DNA from: Naasia lichenicola
GTDB lineage: Bacteria > Actinomycetota > Actinomycetes > Actinomycetales > Microbacteriaceae
Assembly (NCBI RefSeq): GCF_004801885.1
Contig: NZ_SSSM01000006.1
Location: forward strand, 62,001-126,000
Length of the DNA stretch: 64,000 nt
Direction of reading: 5' to 3'
In this document: positions 50,992 to 60,291 of the stretch, in pieces
Layout of the letters: the number at the start of each line of letters is the position of its first letter
Position numbering within the stretch: position 1 is the stretch's first letter
The notes under the pieces: model-generated
The model's database searches: none
Seen by the model: only the letters and a program-made list of their open reading frames with translations
What the model was told of the DNA's origin: nothing
Made by a program: the position numbers and the translations under genes

Positions 50992-51885
50992 TCAGGCGGC
51001 CTGCCGCGCATCGACCGGGAGGGCCGCGACGGTGACGGGCCGGCGGAGGAGGGCGCGTGAGAGGAACAGCGCCCCGACCACGACCAGGTAGAGCAGCCAG
51101 GCGGTGACCTGCGCCCAGGTCGGCTCGGGCGTGAAGTTGAACAGCCCCTGCAGCAGCGTCCCGTACCAGCTGGAGGGGGGGATGACGGCGGCGAGGCTGA
51201 AAGCCTGCTGGCCGAAGCCGGGGAGCACACCGGCCTCCTGCAGATCGCCGATGCCGTAGAGCAGGACCCCGGCCGCGACGATGATCAGGAATCCGCCGGT
51301 CCAGGTGAAGAAGCGGCCGAGGTTGATCCGCAGCGATCCGCGGTAGATCAGGTACGCGATGGCCGAGGAGGTCAGGATGCCGAGCAGTGCCGCCACCGTG
51401 CCGGCGACTGCCGACCCGGTCGAGGCGACGGTCGCCCAGATGAAGAGGGCCGTCTCGACGCCCTCTCGGCCCACGCTGACCATGCCGAGGATGACGATGC
51501 CGATCCCGGAGCCCGCGACCGCGAGGTCGAGGCGAGACTGAAGCTCGCCCTTCAGGCTCCGCGCGTGCGAGGCCATCCAGAAGATCATCCAGGTGACGAG
51601 GCCGACGGCCAGGATGGAGAGGCCGCCGCCGAGGATCTCCTGCGCCTGGAAGCTGAGGCCGTAGGGGCCCCAGGTGAGGATGGCCCCCGTCCCGAGCGAG
51701 ACGAGCACGGCGACGCCGATGCCGATCCACAGCCTCGGCGCGAGGTCGCGCCGGTCGAGCTTGCGCAGGTAGGCGAACAGGATGCCGACGATGAGTCCGG
51801 CCTCGAGTCCTTCGCGCAGCCCGATGAGGTAGTTAGCCAGCATGAGGGGAGAGCCGTTCAGAAGAGGTGGGGCAGCCGACGACAT
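50992..51885 (-). CDS. efeU: Ferrous iron permease EfeU
   Basis: The 297-residue membrane protein has seven predicted helices and the two REXXE iron-binding motifs, REGLE at 24-28 and REGVE near 140, as in yeast Ftr1 and E. coli EfeU. It is the channel of the EfeUOB system. The start at 51885 (ATG) lies next to the iron box; the family start MLANYLIGLREGLE would correspond to the ATG at 51843, 14 residues shorter. Either fits; a TSS inside the box would allow both. The 3' end is Arg/Ala-rich. Confidence 0.9.
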   Translation of the reverse strand: MSSAAPPLLNGSPLMLANYLIGLREGLEAGLIVGILFAYLRKLDRRDLAPRLWIGIGVAVLVSLGTGAILTWGPYGLSFQAQEILGGGLSILAVGLVTWMIFWMASHARSLKGELQSRLDLAVAGSGIGIVILGMVSVGREGVETALFIWATVASTGSAVAGTVAALLGILTSSAIAYLIYRGSLRINLGRFFTWTGGFLIIVAAGVLLYGIGDLQEAGVLPGFGQQAFSLAAVIPPSSWYGTLLQGLFNFTPEPTWAQVTAWLLYLVVVGALFLSRALLRRPVTVAALPVDARQAA

Positions 51886-51902
51886 TGGTAAGGCTTGCCT
51901 AA
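51884..51902 (-). promoter_or_regulatory. Candidate DtxR/IdeR iron box at the efeU start
   Basis: TTAGGCAAGCCTTACCAAT on the minus strand matches the consensus TTAGGTTAGSCTAACCTAA at 14 of 19 positions. It overlaps the expected transcription start and the efeU start codon, so iron-loaded repressor would block transcription. Confidence 0.75.
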
Positions 51903-51910
51903 GCGGTTCG

Positions 51911-51939
51911 ATGCTAGCCGGGCATTCTCGTGCTGTCCA
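51911..51939 (-). promoter_or_regulatory. Promoter of the efeUOB operon
   Basis: On the minus strand TGGACA (51934-51939) and TAGCAT (51911-51916) are separated by 17 bp, close to consensus. The iron box lies just downstream of the -10. Confidence 0.65.
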
Positions 51940-52005
51940 CCGGTGCGGAGCGATCGTCAGCAACCGCGCGGCTGCCGCCTCCAGAGTCCGGGACGGTCGG
52001 CTGGC

Positions 52006-52011
52006 TACAAT
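52006..52011 (+). promoter_or_regulatory. -10 element of membrane protein/fdxA operon, leaderless
   Basis: TACAAT, a near-consensus -10, ends 5 nt before the GTG at 52017. The transcript should begin at the start codon. No clear -35. Confidence 0.55.
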
Positions 52012-52016
52012 CCACT

Positions 52017-52616
52017 GTGACCGATCCGGACCGCCTGCCCGAGCCTGCGCGCACGTCAAGTGACGTCTCGCGCGACGGTGCCCGTGGTCATGCGCCCGAG
52101 GATGGGGTGCGCACCGGTTCGCTGAATCACTCGGAATCCGAGAACCGCGACGATCTCGACGGGCACTACCAGCCTCCGCTCGGCATGCGAATCGCCGGGA
52201 TCGTCGCCTCGATCCTGCTCGGCGCGCTGACCGGAACGATCGGCACCCTGGCGCATCAGCTGACCGGCGCGATCGGATCGTTCGTGGCGCCGACGGGGCT
52301 GATCGCCGCATGCCTCGCCGTCGTCCTGCTCATCGCCGGGCTGCGCCTCGCTCTGCAGTCGCGCGTGTATGCCGCGCTCGCCGCGCTCGGAGTCGTCGCG
52401 ATGGTCGCCCTGCTGGCCCTGCCGACCGCGTCGGGATCCGCGATCCTGCCCGCCAACATCCGCGGAGTGGTCTGGGCGGTCGGACCCACTCTGCTCTCCG
52501 CGATCGTGCTGGCCTGGCCGTCCGGGCTGACGTGGCGACGCGGCCGGAGTCGCTCAGGAACAGGGCACCCCGCTTCGGATGGAATACTGGGAAAGGAAGA
52601 GGAGCTCCACCAGTGA
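52017..52616 (+). CDS. Membrane protein of unknown function upstream of ferredoxin
   Basis: The 199-residue protein has an acidic/polar N-terminal region of about 65 residues, then four membrane helices ([18 protein letters not shown], then a second, third and fourth hydrophobic segment), and a short Arg-rich C-terminus. I recognise no family. The GTG at 52017 is marked by TACAAT 5 nt upstream. The stop overlaps the fdxA start (GTGA), so it is co-translated with ferredoxin. A role near iron-sulfur or redox metabolism is inference from this. Confidence 0.75.
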   Translation: MTDPDRLPEPARTSSDVSRDGARGHAPEDGVRTGSLNHSESENRDDLDGHYQPPLGMRIAGIVASILLGALTGTIGTLAHQLTGAIGSFVAPTGLIAACLAVVLLIAGLRLALQSRVYAALAALGVVAMVALLALPTASGSAILPANIRGVVWAVGPTLLSAIVLAWPSGLTWRRGRSRSGTGHPASDGILGKEEELHQ

Positions 52617-52936
52617 CCTATGTGATCGCCCTGCCGTGTGTCGATGTCAAGGACCGGGCATGCATCGACGAGTGTCCCGTGGACTGCATCTACGAGGGCG
52701 ACCGGATGCTCTACATCCACCCGGACGAGTGCGTGGACTGCGGTGCGTGCGAGCCGGCGTGCCCCGTCGAGGCGATCTACTACGAGGACGACCTGCCCAG
52801 CCAGTGGGCCGACTACTACAAGGCCAACGTCGAGTTCTTCGACGAGATCGGCTCGCCGGGCGGCGCGGCCAAGGTCGGCGTCATCCCGGGCGACCACGCC
52901 GTCATCAAGGCGCTCGCCCCCCAGGGCCCGGCCTGA
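52613..52936 (+). CDS. fdxA: 7Fe ferredoxin
   Basis: The 107-residue protein has two cluster motifs: [19 protein letters not shown] near the N-terminus and [16 protein letters not shown] further on. This matches actinobacterial seven-iron ferredoxins with one [3Fe-4S] and one [4Fe-4S] cluster. It acts as a soluble low-potential electron carrier. GTG at 52613 overlaps the preceding stop, and AAGAGGAG lies 8 nt upstream. In mycobacteria and relatives fdx is followed by dapC; here citrate synthase comes next instead. Confidence 0.96.
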   Translation: MTYVIALPCVDVKDRACIDECPVDCIYEGDRMLYIHPDECVDCGACEPACPVEAIYYEDDLPSQWADYYKANVEFFDEIGSPGGAAKVGVIPGDHAVIKALAPQGPA

Positions 52937-53085
52937 TCTTCGACCGCAGCCGAGTCCGTCAGCCTCCAACTGCGGAGCAGCGCGTTTGTCCGATGCGGTG
53001 GTTGTGGCACCCCTCGCCTAGGCTGTAGGTACTTCCGCTCAGCGCCATGAGCGCGGGCGTTTCGCACGACACCCGAGGAGTACCC

Positions 53086-54381
<1,296 letters not shown>

Positions 54382-54401
54382 TCGCCGATCAGCCACCACG
54401 T

Positions 54402-55040
54402 CGGTGGTCGAGTAGCGAGCGCCAGCGAGCGTATCGAGGCCTGTTGCCGCGTTCCAGCTGCGGCACGTAGCGAGGCCATTTTCGGTGGTCGAGTAGGGCC
54501 GCCAGGCCCGTATCGAGGCCCGCTGCCACGTTGTGGCTTCGGCAACCGGTCTCGAGACGGCCGTGAACGGCCTCCTCGACCAACGAGGAATGGTCGAGTA
54601 GCCGTTCGAGTTTCGTTGGTCGAGGAGCGCCGTCTGCGGCGCGTCTCGAGACCGGCCGATCTAGGTAGGGATGCGGCAGCGGGCCTCGATACGGGCGCGG
54701 GGCGCCCTACTCGACCAACGGAGTTCGCTTCCACGTCGGTGGTCGAGTAGCGAGCGCCAGCGAGCGTATCGAGGCCTGTTGCCGCGTTCTAGTTGCGGCA
54801 ACCGGTTTCGAGACGGGCGCGGGGCGCCCTACTCGACCAACGGAGTTCGCTCCCACGTCGGTGGTCGCGTAGCGCCGTCTGCGAGCGTATCGAGGCCTGT
54901 TGCCGCGTTCCAGTTGCGGCAACCGGTCTCGAGACGGCCGTGAACGGCCTCCTCGACCATCGAGAGGGAGCGCTTCCGGCCGAATCTCGTTGGTCGAGGA
55001 GCGCCGTCTGCGGCGCGTCTCGAGACCGGCCGACCAACGG
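54402..55040. repeat. Large modular inverted-repeat cluster A, about ten units
   Basis: The 677-bp gap between convergent gltA and dapD contains no gene. Full units begin near 54402, 54485, 54546 (reverse), 54614, 54680 (reverse), 54738, 54801 (reverse), 54860, 54921 (reverse) and 54989; a truncated copy lies at 54592. Type 1 ends GTATCGAGGCC and type 2 GTCTCGAGACC. Between pairs a second hairpin, GTTGCCGC...GCGGCAAC, recurs at about 54449, 54779 and 54899. Inner hairpins vary but stay self-complementary. Confidence 0.9.
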
Positions 55041-55058
55041 GGTTAGCGATCTCGCGAC

Positions 55059-56027
55059 CTACGTGTGGAGGTCGGTGTTGAGGGTGATGCCCGTGCCGGT
55101 GCGCGAGACGGCCTCGACGCCACCCATCATCGAGTTGCGGCGGAAGAGGAGGTTGGGCAGTCCCGAGAGCTCGCGGGCCTTGACGATACGTGGCTCGCCG
55201 CTGTCTCCGACCGATCCGACCAGGTGCACCTTGGTCCCGGCGGTCACGTAGAGCCCGGCTTCCACCACGGAGTCGTCGCCGATCGAGATGCCGATTCCCG
55301 CGTTCGCGCCGAGCAGCGCGCGCTCGCCGATGGTCACCCGCGCCGTGCCGCCGCCCGACAGGGTGCCCATGATCGATGCGCCGCCGCCGATGTCGGAGCC
55401 GTCGCCGACCACGACGCCCTGGCTGATCCGACCCTCCACCATGGAGGTGCCGAGCGTGCCCGCGTTGAAGTTGACGAAGCCCTCGTGCATGACGACGGTC
55501 CCCGGCGCCAGGTGCGCGCCGAGACGAACCCGAGAGGCGTCGGCGATCCGCACGCGCGGCGGGCTGACGTAGTCGGTCAGCCGCGGGAACTTGTCGATCG
55601 CCTGAATCTGGATGCTGTGGCGACGCAGCGATGGGCGGAGGCGCTCAGCGTCGTCCGGGTGCATCGGGCCGGCGGAGGTCCAGGCCACGTTCGGCAGCTG
55701 GGCGAAGATGCCGTCCAGGTTGAGCTCGTTCGGGCGGACGAGCAGATGCGACAGCAGGTGCAGGCGCAGATAGGCGTCCGATGTCGATGCCGGCGGACGA
55801 TCGAGATCGATCTCGGTGGTGACCGCGCTCGTCGTGACCTCGCGGCGCGGGTCCGCGATCAGGTGCTCTTCGAGATCGGACGGCACGATCCAGCGATCGC
55901 GCCCAGCGGGGAAGGGGCCGAGAGCCGGCCGTGGGTACCAGGTGTCGAGCACCGTTCCGTCACGCGCGATCGTGGCGAGGCCGTATCCCCACGCCAGCCG
56001 CGCATCTCTGGGAGAGGCAGGGTTCAT
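55059..56027 (-). CDS. dapD: Tetrahydrodipicolinate N-succinyltransferase
   Basis: The 322-residue protein has the left-handed beta-helix of the hexapeptide family ([53 protein letters not shown]) after an N-terminal domain of actinobacterial type. It uses succinyl-CoA to acylate tetrahydrodipicolinate in lysine and meso-diaminopimelate synthesis. ATG at 56027 is 23 bp from the divergent dapE start; TAGCCT ends 6 nt upstream, so the mRNA is likely leaderless. Confidence 0.96.
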   Translation of the reverse strand: MNPASPRDARLAWGYGLATIARDGTVLDTWYPRPALGPFPAGRDRWIVPSDLEEHLIADPRREVTTSAVTTEIDLDRPPASTSDAYLRLHLLSHLLVRPNELNLDGIFAQLPNVAWTSAGPMHPDDAERLRPSLRRHSIQIQAIDKFPRLTDYVSPPRVRIADASRVRLGAHLAPGTVVMHEGFVNFNAGTLGTSMVEGRISQGVVVGDGSDIGGGASIMGTLSGGGTARVTIGERALLGANAGIGISIGDDSVVEAGLYVTAGTKVHLVGSVGDSGEPRIVKARELSGLPNLLFRRNSMMGGVEAVSRTGTGITLNTDLHT

Positions 56028-56033
56028 GCGACC

Positions 56034-56043
56034 AGGCTAGCGT
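56034..56043. promoter_or_regulatory. Shared palindromic -10 core of divergent dapD and dapE
   Basis: GCTAGC at its centre is read as TAGCCT leftward (56039 to 56034; 6 nt to the dapD ATG) and TAGCGT rightward (56038-56043; 7 nt to the dapE ATG). Only 23 bp separate the start codons, so the promoters must overlap and any -35 lies in the opposite gene. Confidence 0.55.
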
Positions 56044-56050
56044 TGAGGCC

Positions 56051-57130
56051 ATGCCGCTCGATCTCACCGCATCGTCGATCGACCTCACCCGCGCGATCTG
56101 CGACATCGACTCCGTCATCGACAACGAGGGGCCGCTCGCCGACCTCATCGAGCAGAGCGTCGTGGGCCTGGATCACCTCGAGGTGCAGCGCTTCGGCGAC
56201 ACCATCGTGGCGCGCACCAACCTCGGTCGCGCGCAGCGAGTGGTCATCGCGGGGCACATCGACACCGTGCCGCTCAACGGCAATCTCACGAGCCGGTTCG
56301 AGACTCTCGACGGAGTTGACTACCTCTGGGGCCGAGGAACCGTCGACATGAAGGCGGGCGTCGCGGTGCAGCTCAAGCTCGCCGCGGAGCTCTCGGAGCC
56401 CATCGTCGACGTGACCTGGATCTGGTACGACCACGAGGAGGTGTCGGAGGCCAAGAACGGCCTCAACCGCCTCTCCCAGTCGAACCCCGAGCTGCTGAAG
56501 GGCGACTTCGCGATCCTCGGGGAGCCCACCCGATCCGAGATCGAGGGCGGGTGCAACGGCAACCTCCGCGCCGAGATCCGAACCCGCGGACTGCGGGCGC
56601 ACTCGGCCCGTGCCTGGGTCGGCGACAACGCCATCCACAAGGCGGCACCGATCCTCGACCTGCTGGCGGCCTACGAGCCGCGCACCGTCGAGGTCGACGG
56701 TCTCGAGTACCGCGAAGGACTCAACGCTGTCGGCATCACGGGCGGGGTGGCCGGCAACGTCATCCCCGATGAGTGCATGGTGCACATCAACTACCGCTTC
56801 GCGCCCAGCCGCAGCGGCGACGAGGCGATCGCGCACATGCACGAGCTGTTCGGCGAGCTCGGCGAGATAGAGATCGTGGACCTCGCGGTCGGCGCGCGCC
56901 CCGGCCTCGACGCTCCTATCGCGCAGGGCTTCGTCGCGGCCGTGGGGGGCGTCCCGATGCCCAAGTACGGCTGGACCGACGTGGCGCGGTTCTCGCGGCT
57001 CGGAGTCCCGGCCGTCAACTACGGGCCCGGCGACCCGCTCAAGGCCCATGCCGACGACGAGCGCGTCGCGCTCCAGCAGATCACCGACTGCGAGAACGGG
57101 CTGCGCGCCTGGCTGACCGCCACCGACTGA
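56051..57130 (+). CDS. dapE: Succinyl-diaminopimelate desuccinylase
   Basis: The 359-residue M20 metallopeptidase has the metal site HIDTVP, GRGTVDMKAG, WYDHEEV (general-base Glu plus metal ligand) and GEPT. It cuts succinyl from N-succinyl-LL-diaminopimelate, the step after the DapC aminotransferase. ATG at 56051 is supported by the -10 7 nt upstream. It is divergent from dapD and followed 32 nt later by a membrane protein gene, possibly co-transcribed. Confidence 0.95.
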   Translation: MPLDLTASSIDLTRAICDIDSVIDNEGPLADLIEQSVVGLDHLEVQRFGDTIVARTNLGRAQRVVIAGHIDTVPLNGNLTSRFETLDGVDYLWGRGTVDMKAGVAVQLKLAAELSEPIVDVTWIWYDHEEVSEAKNGLNRLSQSNPELLKGDFAILGEPTRSEIEGGCNGNLRAEIRTRGLRAHSARAWVGDNAIHKAAPILDLLAAYEPRTVEVDGLEYREGLNAVGITGGVAGNVIPDECMVHINYRFAPSRSGDEAIAHMHELFGELGEIEIVDLAVGARPGLDAPIAQGFVAAVGGVPMPKYGWTDVARFSRLGVPAVNYGPGDPLKAHADDERVALQQITDCENGLRAWLTATD

Positions 57131-57162
57131 AGCCCGAACACACCACCTCCACGAGCACGCGG

Positions 57163-58413
57163 ATGACGATCCACGAACCGGCGACCGATCTCGCTCCTCG
57201 GCGGGATCCGCTCCACCCTGTGCTCCACCGCGTGCTGCACCCGGCCGGCTGGCCCCCGTGGCTGCAGGTCGTGGCGATCTTCGCCTGCGCCCGGCTGATC
57301 ACCACGGCGGCGCTGCTGATCCTCGGGGGAACGCTCACAGCTCAGTCACGCGGGGGAGTGGACCCCGAGTTCTTCGACTACAGCGCCATCTGGGACGGCG
57401 ACTGGTACCGGATCATCTCCTACTACGGCTATCCGGCTCAGCTTCCGGTGGACCTGAGCGGAGCGGTCCGGCAGAACCCGTGGGCCTTCATGCCGGTCTA
57501 CCCCTTCCTGGTGCGCGCGCTCGTGACCATCACCGGTCTGCGCTGGTCGGTCGCCGCGGTCGGCGTCTCGCTCGCCTTCGGCTTCGGCGCCGCCCTCGTG
57601 ATCTATCGGATCATGCGGCTGCGCCTTCCGCACGCGTCGGCCCTGTTCAGCGTCCTGCTGTTCTCGATCGGGCCGGCCAGCTTCATCCTGCAGATGGCCT
57701 ACGCCGAATCCATGCAGCTGTTCCTGCTGGCGCTCGCCCTGCTGCTGCTCATCCAGCGCAGATGGGCGCCGCTCTTCCCCGTCGTCGCCGTGATGGCGCT
57801 GACCCGGCCCACCGGCCTCGCCTTCGCACTCGCGCTCGGCTGCTACTGGATCGTCCGCTACCTCCGACGCCGATCGGATCCGTTCCCGCGCCGGACCATG
57901 CTGGTCACCGGCGGGCTCGTGCTCTACAGCCTGGCGATGGGACTGGCCTGGCCCGCGATCGCCTGGGCGGTCACCGGATCGCTGCACGCCTACACGGATA
58001 CCGAGCTCGCCTGGCGCTCGGGCTGGATCGGACAGGACGAGCTCCAGCTGTTCACTCCCTGGTTCGCGGCCGCCGCGATGTGGTTCGCCAACCCGGGTGG
58101 GCCGGTGGTCGTGGTGGTGGTCGTGGCCCTCGTGGCCGCCTTCGCCCTGTCGTTCGCCCTGCCCTCGGTGCGCGCCCTCGCGATAGAGCTCCGGCTCTGG
58201 CTCGCCAGCTACGGCCTGTACCTGCTCGCCGTGTTCTTCCCGCAGACCTCGCTCGTGCGGCTGCTGGTGCCGATGTTCCCGTTCGTCGGCGCCCTGGCCG
58301 CGCCGCGCTCCCGGGCATATCGGATCGGCATCGTCGTGCTGCTGCAGGGGCTGCAGCTGCTCTGGCTGTCGGTGACGTGGGGTCCGATCCAGGCCTACTG
58401 GACCACCCCATGA
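57163..58413 (+). CDS. GT-C-like membrane protein (PIG-V/mannosyltransferase type)
   Basis: The 416-residue protein has about ten membrane helices. The loop after the first helix, YSAIWDGDWYRIISYYGYP, has the Asp-rich D-x-D-W-Y pattern of GT-C glycosyltransferases of the PIG-V (GPI mannosyltransferase 2) type, which use polyprenyl-phosphate sugars outside the membrane. A glycolipid or cell-wall sugar transfer is likely, but the donor and acceptor cannot be read. ATG at 57163 follows GCGG only weakly. It is 32 nt after dapE. Confidence 0.75.
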   Translation: MTIHEPATDLAPRRDPLHPVLHRVLHPAGWPPWLQVVAIFACARLITTAALLILGGTLTAQSRGGVDPEFFDYSAIWDGDWYRIISYYGYPAQLPVDLSGAVRQNPWAFMPVYPFLVRALVTITGLRWSVAAVGVSLAFGFGAALVIYRIMRLRLPHASALFSVLLFSIGPASFILQMAYAESMQLFLLALALLLLIQRRWAPLFPVVAVMALTRPTGLAFALALGCYWIVRYLRRRSDPFPRRTMLVTGGLVLYSLAMGLAWPAIAWAVTGSLHAYTDTELAWRSGWIGQDELQLFTPWFAAAAMWFANPGGPVVVVVVVALVAAFALSFALPSVRALAIELRLWLASYGLYLLAVFFPQTSLVRLLVPMFPFVGALAAPRSRAYRIGIVVLLQGLQLLWLSVTWGPIQAYWTTP

Positions 58414-58479
58414 GCCAGGATCGGGCGCTGTGCGACGCAAAGGATGCGGCCTCGACAACGGCCCCGCAACCCCTCGTTT

Positions 58480-58508
58480 TTGAGGAACTCTATGAGGTAC
58501 GGGATAAT
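58480..58508 (+). promoter_or_regulatory. Promoter of the DUF3117 gene
   Basis: TTGAGG (58480-58485) and GATAAT (58503-58508) are 17 bp apart, the best consensus-like promoter in the window. The leader is about 24 nt with AAGGGG as ribosome site. Confidence 0.75.
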
Positions 58509-58538
58509 AGGTGCCTACACCTTGGAAAGGGGTTATCG

Positions 58539-58709
58539 ATGGCCGCGATGAAGCCGAGGACCGGTGACGGACCAATGGAGGCCGTCAAGGAGGGTCGACT
58601 CATCATCGTGCGCGTGCCGCTCGAAGGTGGCGGTCGTCTCGTCGTGTCGGTGAACGACGCAGAAGCCCGAGAGCTGCACGCAGCACTCGGCGCTGTCGTC
58701 GGCGCCTGA
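58539..58709 (+). CDS. DUF3117 small conserved protein
   Basis: The 56-residue protein matches the DUF3117 family of Actinobacteria: MAAMKPRTGDGPMEAVKEGR, then a LIIVRVPLEGGGRLVVSVN strand pair and a short EARELHAALG helix. Function unknown. In Mycobacterium tuberculosis relatives of this protein are located near dapE-region genes as well. It has its own strong promoter and ribosome site, suggesting high constitutive expression. A bidirectional hairpin follows. Confidence 0.9.
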   Translation: MAAMKPRTGDGPMEAVKEGRLIIVRVPLEGGGRLVVSVNDAEARELHAALGAVVGA

Positions 58710-58761
58710 CGCTCCGAAAAGACGCCCCGAGAGAAGCCGCAGCACACCCGAACCGCTCACC

Positions 58762-58809
58762 GAACAGCCCAGCCCGGACCGACATCGTCGGACGTCAGCT
58801 GGGCTGTTC
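58762..58809. terminator. Bidirectional hairpin after the DUF3117 gene
   Basis: GAACAGCCCAGC (58762-58773) pairs perfectly with 58798-58809 and a smaller CCGAC/GTCGG hairpin is nested within. It lies between convergent DUF3117 and methyltransferase genes. Confidence 0.75.
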
Positions 58810-58847
58810 TGCGCCCCCGCGCCTCTGAATGTGTACGTTCCGGCCGG

Positions 58848-58891
58848 ATGTGCACGAGATTCCGCGCACGCGGTGCCGGTTTCGTGCACAT
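58848..58891. repeat. Second hairpin in the DUF3117/methyltransferase gap
   Basis: ATGTGCACGA (58848-58857) and TCGTGCACAT (58882-58891) form perfect 10-bp arms around 24 bp. It probably terminates the leftward methyltransferase transcript. Confidence 0.6.
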
Positions 58892-58926
58892 GGAACCGGA
58901 GCACAGGTGCGGAACACGAACGAGGA

Positions 58927-59547
58927 TCAGGGGCGGATCAGCTGCAGCAGGCCGGCGCCTGCGGGGGAGATGACGCTGAGCACTCCGGGAGTGGCGCCGA
59001 TCTCGTCGAGCATCGACCGGAACGCGCTGGCGTCGAGGGGACTGACGTCCTCGCCGATCGCGTGATCCACCGCGTTGCCGACCACGACCATGCCGCCGCG
59101 CCGGACGAGCCGCAGGCCGTGCTCGACGTACTCGATCGCACTCCCTGCGTCCGCGTCGATGAAGACCAGGTCGTAGGACTCCTCGTTCATCCGAGGGAGC
59201 ACATCGAGCGCTCGTCCGGAGATGAGCCGGATGCGCCCGACCCCGAAGCCCGCCTCGGTGAACATCTGGCGCGCGGCGAGGTGGTGGTCGGGCTCGTTGT
59301 CGATGGATGTCAGCTGCGCCTGGGGCGAGCCGAGCAGCAGCCACAGTCCTGAGACGCCGGCGCCCGTGCCGATCTCGATGATGGTCTTCGCCCGGAGGGA
59401 CGCGGACAGCAGGGCGAGCTGCGCGCCCACCGCCGGCGAGACGGGATCGATGCCCAGCTCGATCGAGAAGTGCCGGGCGGTCGCGATGTTCTCCGGCTCG
59501 ACGACGTACTGCTCGGCGAACGCACGGGAATCATCGATCGGAGACAT
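58927..59547 (-). CDS. O-methyltransferase (SAM-dependent, class I)
   Basis: The 206-residue protein belongs to the O-methyltransferase family 3 (CCoAMT-like): IEIGTGAGVSGLWLLLG for SAM binding, LTSIDNEPDHH, and FIDADAGSAIEYVEH, with an acidic metal site. A similar gene (Rv1220c) lies between the same neighbours in M. tuberculosis. Substrate unknown. ATG at 59547 is indicated by TAGTCT ending 7 nt upstream. It is divergent from tatB. Confidence 0.88.
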   Translation of the reverse strand: MSPIDDSRAFAEQYVVEPENIATARHFSIELGIDPVSPAVGAQLALLSASLRAKTIIEIGTGAGVSGLWLLLGSPQAQLTSIDNEPDHHLAARQMFTEAGFGVGRIRLISGRALDVLPRMNEESYDLVFIDADAGSAIEYVEHGLRLVRRGGMVVVGNAVDHAIGEDVSPLDASAFRSMLDEIGATPGVLSVISPAGAGLLQLIRP

Positions 59548-59554
59548 CGGCTCA

Positions 59555-59560
59555 AGACTA
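59555..59560 (-). promoter_or_regulatory. -10 element of the methyltransferase gene, leaderless
   Basis: TAGTCT on the minus strand ends 7 nt before the ATG at 59547; no ribosome-binding site. Confidence 0.45.
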
Positions 59561-59661
59561 TGGGGGACGCGGCCGCCCGCCCGATCGAGGATCGTCCGCT
59601 TTGGGGGCTCGCGCACAGGAACTGCGGAGCCGATCAGGGGCAATGCTCCGAGCGGCTGGAC

Positions 59662-59667
59662 TAGTGT
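59662..59667 (+). promoter_or_regulatory. -10 element of tatB, leaderless
   Basis: TAGTGT ends 6 nt before the ATG at 59674; the intervening TGCCCC has no Shine-Dalgarno character. Confidence 0.5.
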
Positions 59668-59673
59668 TGCCCC

Positions 59674-60144
59674 ATGTTCGGGCTGACCTTCGAGAAGCTG
59701 CTGCTCATCGGAGTGGTCGCTGTGCTCCTCGTCGGCCCCGATCGCCTGCCCCGCTATGCGGCTCAGCTCGCCCACCTCGTCCGCAATCTGCGGGGGATGG
59801 CCGATGGCGCGAAGAGCCGCATGCGCGAGGAGATGGGTCCCGAGTTCGACGAGGTCGACTGGAAGAAGCTCGATCCGCGGCAGTACGATCCGCGCCGGAT
59901 CATCCGTGAGGCGCTGATCGACGACACGCCCGTCGTCCGCAAGCCCGTCTCGTCGACGACTCCGCCGGGAGCGACAGCTGCGGGAGGCGCCGCGGCTGCT
60001 TCGGTGCCCGGTGCGCCCGCCGGCGAGGCGTCAGCAGATCCGCCTGCGCCGTTCGTCCGTTCATCGAGCGCTCCCAAGCCCTACATCCCGAAGGCGAAGC
60101 CTGCTGCCCCCGAGGTGGCGCCATTCGACACGGAGGCCACCTGA
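59674..60144 (+). CDS. tatB: Sec-independent translocase subunit TatB
   Basis: The 156-residue protein has the Tat topology: one N-terminal membrane helix (FEKLLLIGVVAVLLVGP), the hinge DRLPRYAAQ, an amphipathic helix to about residue 55, and a long variable tail rich in Pro, Ala and Ser. TatB recruits twin-arginine signal proteins to TatC. EfeB in this window is a likely client. The tail is unstructured. The methyltransferase gene upstream is divergent, and the MFS gene follows 147 bp later. Confidence 0.9.
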   Translation: MFGLTFEKLLLIGVVAVLLVGPDRLPRYAAQLAHLVRNLRGMADGAKSRMREEMGPEFDEVDWKKLDPRQYDPRRIIREALIDDTPVVRKPVSSTTPPGATAAGGAAAASVPGAPAGEASADPPAPFVRSSSAPKPYIPKAKPAAPEVAPFDTEAT

Positions 60145-60279
60145 CCCTCGGGTCGCCCTTGCACGCGCATCCGCCCTCCGTCATGCGGGCTTCGGGCTGA
60201 TGCGGGGATCGAAGGGGCTGAGACCGCCGGATCTCGGCGTGGGTGCGCCGTCGGCATCCGAGGCGTGACCGGCGGCCAA

Positions 60280-60285
60280 TACACT
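60280..60285 (+). promoter_or_regulatory. -10 element of the MFS/decarboxylase operon, leaderless
   Basis: TACACT ends 6 nt before the ATG at 60292, which decides that start over the upstream in-frame GTG at 60265. Confidence 0.5.
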
Positions 60286-60291
60286 GCGGAA

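Noticed and set aside
54402-55040. CRISPR array
   Set aside because: Repeats are present, but they alternate in orientation, vary in length, have no uniform spacers and no cas genes nearby. They match dispersed repeats at three other sites.
56773-57162. Long extension of the GT-C-like membrane protein gene into dapE
   Set aside because: The open frame overlaps dapE in another frame and reads as an Arg/Ala-rich shadow; the first membrane helix lies just after ATG 57163.
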